Source of the DNA: Sphingobacterium yanglingense
GTDB taxonomy: Bacteria; Bacteroidota; Bacteroidia; Sphingobacteriales; Sphingobacteriaceae
Length of the DNA: 64,000 nucleotides
NCBI RefSeq assembly: GCF_004363245.1
Contig: NZ_SNYV01000014.1
Location: forward strand, 1 to 64,000
Reading direction: 5' to 3'
The notes below the pieces were generated by a model that made no database searches, was not told where the DNA came from, and saw only the letters and a program-made list of their open reading frames with translations. This document shows positions 61,302-64,000 of this stretch, piece by piece (the first letter of the stretch is position 1; every line of letters begins with the position of its first letter). The translations under genes and the position numbers were made by a program.

Positions 61302-62642
61302 ATGGGAATATTCAAATTGGTACTTCCAAAGATGGGGGAGAGTGTTTCTGAAGCGACTTTGACGAAATGGGTGAAAGCTGTGGGAGAGCGTATTGACGAG
61401 GACGATACCGTGGTCGAAGTGGCAACCGATAAGGTGGATTCAGAAGTTCCGTCACCTGTTCAAGGTATACTGAAAGAAATTCTATTTGAAGAGGGACAAG
61501 TAGCGCAGGTAGGCGATGTAATCGCTCTGTTGGAAGTAGAAGGTGCGGGGGAAGTTGAAGAAACGGCCATATCAACTCCTGTAGAAGCTCCTGTTTCCGA
61601 AGAAGAAAATGAAACACCTATTCCTGGATTGGACGCTTTAGAACGCCAGTCTACTATACCTACTACTCGAGAAAGAGCTGTTGGCGAAGAGCGTTTTTAT
61701 TCTCCATTGGTCAAGAGTATCGCACAACAAGAAGGTCTGTCTACGCAAGAACTAGGAGAAATCAGTGGTTCTGGTTCGGACGGTAGAGTGACTAAACAGG
61801 ATGTCCTAAATTATATTAGTAAGCGGTCTGACGGAGAGCCTATCCGTAAGTCCGCTGTTAGCACTCAACCTGTTGAAGTAAGAACGGAAAAGCAGGTGCC
61901 TGTAACTCCGGTACAAGTGGTAAAGGCCAACAATGGTGATGAAATCATTGAAATGGATCGTATGCGTCGGTTAATCGCAGACCATATGGTTAATAGCATC
62001 CGTACTTCGCCCCATGTGTTTTCGGTGGTTGAGGCTGATGTGACGAACCTGGTGAATTGGCGTAACAAAGTAAAAGATAGTTTTAAGAAAAGAGAAGGTG
62101 AAAATATAACGTTTACACCTTTGATTATAGAGGCCATTACAAAAGCATTGAAGGATTTTCCTATGATTAATGTGTCTGTTGATGGACATAATATTATTAA
62201 GAGAAAACATATTAATATTGGTATGGCGGCAGCATTACCTTCTGGTAATCTAATTGTTCCGGTCATTAAAGATGCGGATCAATTGAGTCTGGTCGGTCTC
62301 AGTAAAGCGGTCAATGATTTAGCTGTGCGTGCGCGAGGTAATCAGTTGAAACCTGATGATACCCAAGGTGGGACATTTACATTTACCAATATTGGTGCTT
62401 TCGGCAATATCTTTGGTATGCCTATTATTAATCAACCGCAGGCAGCGATATTGGCGGTAGGTACTATTACTAAAAAACCAGCGGTCTTAGAGACTGAAGC
62501 CGGAGACGTGATCGCTATCCGTCATATGATGTACTTGACGATGTCTTATGATCATCGGGTTATTGATGGCGCGTTAGGCGGAACGTTTTTGAAAAGAGTG
62601 GGAGACTACTTAGAAAACTGGGATAAAGATCGAGAGATTTAA
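61302..62642 (+). CDS. Dihydrolipoamide acyltransferase (E2) of a 2-oxoacid dehydrogenase
   Basis: A 446-residue E2 subunit. A single lipoyl domain (residues 1-80) carries the lipoyl lysine in VEVATDKVDSEVPSP. An E3-binding domain is at about 130-170 (YSPLVKSIAQQEGLSTQELGEI). The catalytic domain ends with TMSYDHRVIDGALGGTFLKRV, where His and Asp are the active pair. One lipoyl domain and the sequence FVLPKMGESVSEATLTKW fit branched-chain (BkdB) or 2-oxoglutarate enzymes. No E1 or E3 gene is adjacent, so the exact complex stays open. Confidence 0.9.
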   Translation: MGIFKLVLPKMGESVSEATLTKWVKAVGERIDEDDTVVEVATDKVDSEVPSPVQGILKEILFEEGQVAQVGDVIALLEVEGAGEVEETAISTPVEAPVSEEENETPIPGLDALERQSTIPTTRERAVGEERFYSPLVKSIAQQEGLSTQELGEISGSGSDGRVTKQDVLNYISKRSDGEPIRKSAVSTQPVEVRTEKQVPVTPVQVVKANNGDEIIEMDRMRRLIADHMVNSIRTSPHVFSVVEADVTNLVNWRNKVKDSFKKREGENITFTPLIIEAITKALKDFPMINVSVDGHNIIKRKHINIGMAAALPSGNLIVPVIKDADQLSLVGLSKAVNDLAVRARGNQLKPDDTQGGTFTFTNIGAFGNIFGMPIINQPQAAILAVGTITKKPAVLETEAGDVIAIRHMMYLTMSYDHRVIDGALGGTFLKRVGDYLENWDKDREI

Positions 62643-62653
62643 TCTATAATAAA

Positions 62654-62684
62654 CAAAAAGCCTATGCCCCGCATAGGCTTTTTG
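62654..62684 (+). terminator. Terminator of the E2 gene
   Basis: AAAAAGCCTATGC (62655-62667) pairs with GCATAGGCTTTTT (62671-62683) around CCC. Confidence 0.85.
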
Positions 62685-62740
62685 CTTGTATAGCCTTTTT
62701 ATAATTGGTATATTTCGGTTGTAAAATAAATATCCGCCCT

Positions 62741-64000
62741 ATGGAGACGATAAAGCCATTTGTTGATTTTGCATTAAGTTGGTATTGGGTTCCATTGGCA
62801 ATCCTATATATTGGGGTTATCAGTGCGATTTTGATTGAAAACCGAAATCCTACAAAAACTATAGCTTGGATCTTGGTGATTATATTCATTCCCTTTATAG
62901 GGCTTATCTTATATTATTTCTTCGGACAGAAGTTCGTGAAAGTCCAGAAAATAAAGAAGATCAATAAGCAGCAGGCATTACGCTTAGAAAAACAATGGGA
63001 ATTACTGGATCCGCTAATGGAGTCTTTTATCCAGGATATACATGCGGAAATCGGCGATCTGTCTAAGGTATTCCGCTTGATGAAAAGAGAACGATTGTCG
63101 TCGCCGACATTGGATAATGATGTTCGACTTTTGGTAAATGGAGAAGAGAAGTTTGAAGCATTGAAAGATGATTTACGGGCAGCGAAGCATTCGATCCACA
63201 TGGAGTATTATATTTTTCAGCCGGACCATGTGGGATTAGATATTTTGAACATCCTGGAGGAAAAAGCCGCTGAAGGAGTGGTCGTTCGACTGGTTGTGGA
63301 TAGTTTTGGATCACCGGATTTGGTTAAATATATGCGACGCGCTAAGGATTCCCGGATTGATTTCCATGCCTTCCTACCTGTCACGTTTACTTCTTTAGCT
63401 AATTCCAACTATCGTAATCATCGCAAGATAGTCGTAGTAGATGGTAAAGTGGGCTATATAGGAGGAATTAATATCTCGGACAGGTATAGTAATACTTCTG
63501 CAAATAGAAAGGCAGCTTACTGGCGTGATATTTCATTGCGTATCGAGGGGTTAGCGATCAATATGTTGCAGATCAATTTTTGGAGCTCTTGGAATCAGAC
63601 TGATGGTGCTCCTTTTCTATTGGAAGATGGCTATTTGCATATGATAAGAATGCATAAGGAGTCCAGTGGAGATGCAGGAGTTGGTTTTGTGTCCAGTGAT
63701 CCTGCATCGGTCGGTCCTTATAATATGGAAGCGATGCTGATTGCTATCGGTGAAGCGAATCAACATGTACGGTTGTGTACTCCCTATTATATTCCAAGTG
63801 AGGAACTTGAGCGTGCATTGATTGTTGCGGCAGCCTCGGGAGTGAAGGTTGAATTGATGATCCCATCTACTTCGGACTCATATTTTGTACAACATGCTTC
63901 TTTTTCTTTTTTGAAGCCTCTACTTGAAAGAGGGGTAGAGGTCTTATTGTATAAGAAAGGATTTTTACATGCAAAAACGATGACTGTAGATGGTAAATTG
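62741..64000 (+). CDS. cls: Cardiolipin synthase (partial, runs off the window)
   Basis: The frame is open from ATG 62741 to the right edge (420 codons). Two membrane helices are at about 13-32 (SWYWVPLAILYIGVISAIL) and 40-62. Two phospholipase D motifs follow: HRKIVVVDGKVGYIGGIN and HAKTMTVDGKL at the very edge. This is the arrangement of bacterial ClsA-type cardiolipin synthases, which join two phosphatidylglycerols at the inner membrane. Sixty or so residues should be missing at the end. Confidence 0.92.
   Translation, partial: METIKPFVDFALSWYWVPLAILYIGVISAILIENRNPTKTIAWILVIIFIPFIGLILYYFFGQKFVKVQKIKKINKQQALRLEKQWELLDPLMESFIQDIHAEIGDLSKVFRLMKRERLSSPTLDNDVRLLVNGEEKFEALKDDLRAAKHSIHMEYYIFQPDHVGLDILNILEEKAAEGVVVRLVVDSFGSPDLVKYMRRAKDSRIDFHAFLPVTFTSLANSNYRNHRKIVVVDGKVGYIGGINISDRYSNTSANRKAAYWRDISLRIEGLAINMLQINFWSSWNQTDGAPFLLEDGYLHMIRMHKESSGDAGVGFVSSDPASVGPYNMEAMLIAIGEANQHVRLCTPYYIPSEELERALIVAAASGVKVELMIPSTSDSYFVQHASFSFLKPLLERGVEVLLYKKGFLHAKTMTVDGKL

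Overview
The window looks like a piece of chromosome from a Bacteroidota bacterium, most likely of the Sphingobacteriaceae type. This rests on a SusC/SusD pair, many promoters of the TTTG / TAnnTTTG type, starts that mostly lack a Shine-Dalgarno sequence, and families typical of this phylum (DUF6266, DUF3943, DUF4870, Crp-like regulators of about 190 residues, the Bacteroidota form of arginine decarboxylase). I see no phage, insertion sequence or CRISPR array. Taxonomy is an inference from gene content only.

Layout. 1-3.8 kb: end of a DsbD-like thioredoxin protein, a DUF1080 lipoprotein, an M28 peptidase, an Smr protein and a group III truncated haemoglobin. 4.0-5.6 kb: tRNA-Pro and arginine decarboxylase. 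5.7-8.7 kb: a three-gene operon of an unrecognised basic protein, an RtcB RNA ligase and the release factor PrfH. PrfH/RtcB pairs are known to rescue and repair ribosomes damaged in 16S rRNA, and the first gene is the best candidate here for a new component of such a system. 8.8-14.5 kb: small lipoprotein, bacilliredoxin, an S24-type regulator without the usual lysine, a NadR-like kinase, a YkuK protein, Upp and UvrB. 15.4-20.0 kb: ProB-ProA-hypothetical operon, acyl-CoA dehydrogenase behind a 30-base operator, and a 1-Cys peroxiredoxin. 20.1-27.0 kb, minus strand: SusD/SusC, then a sigma factor translationally coupled to a membrane-anchored trypsin-like protease. 27.3-30.7 kb: three identical tRNA-Asp genes, RF1, an SMR exporter, a Crp-like regulator and LpxH.

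30.9-38.3 kb: prolyl oligopeptidase, Crp-like regulator, pirin, DUF3943 protein, GNAT enzyme, trigger factor and tRNA-Leu. 38.5-41.1 kb: a membrane protein coupled to a winged-helix regulator and followed by CreD, with matching operators in front of both transcription units. 41.1-45.2 kb: DUF6266 protein and M16 protease. 45.4-52.2 kb: an efflux operon (metal-binding small protein, TolC, RND pump, Met-rich adaptor, Cys-rich lipoprotein) that looks metal-linked, with a possible structured RNA after it. 52.4-54.5 kb: S9 peptidase. 54.5-59.8 kb: cell-envelope cluster (DUF4870, MlaD-like, amidase, LptD-like). 59.8-64 kb: an array of short repeats, CinA, a 2-oxoacid dehydrogenase E2 subunit and the beginning of a cardiolipin synthase.

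All functional names come from reading motifs and overall resemblance; no database search was run.
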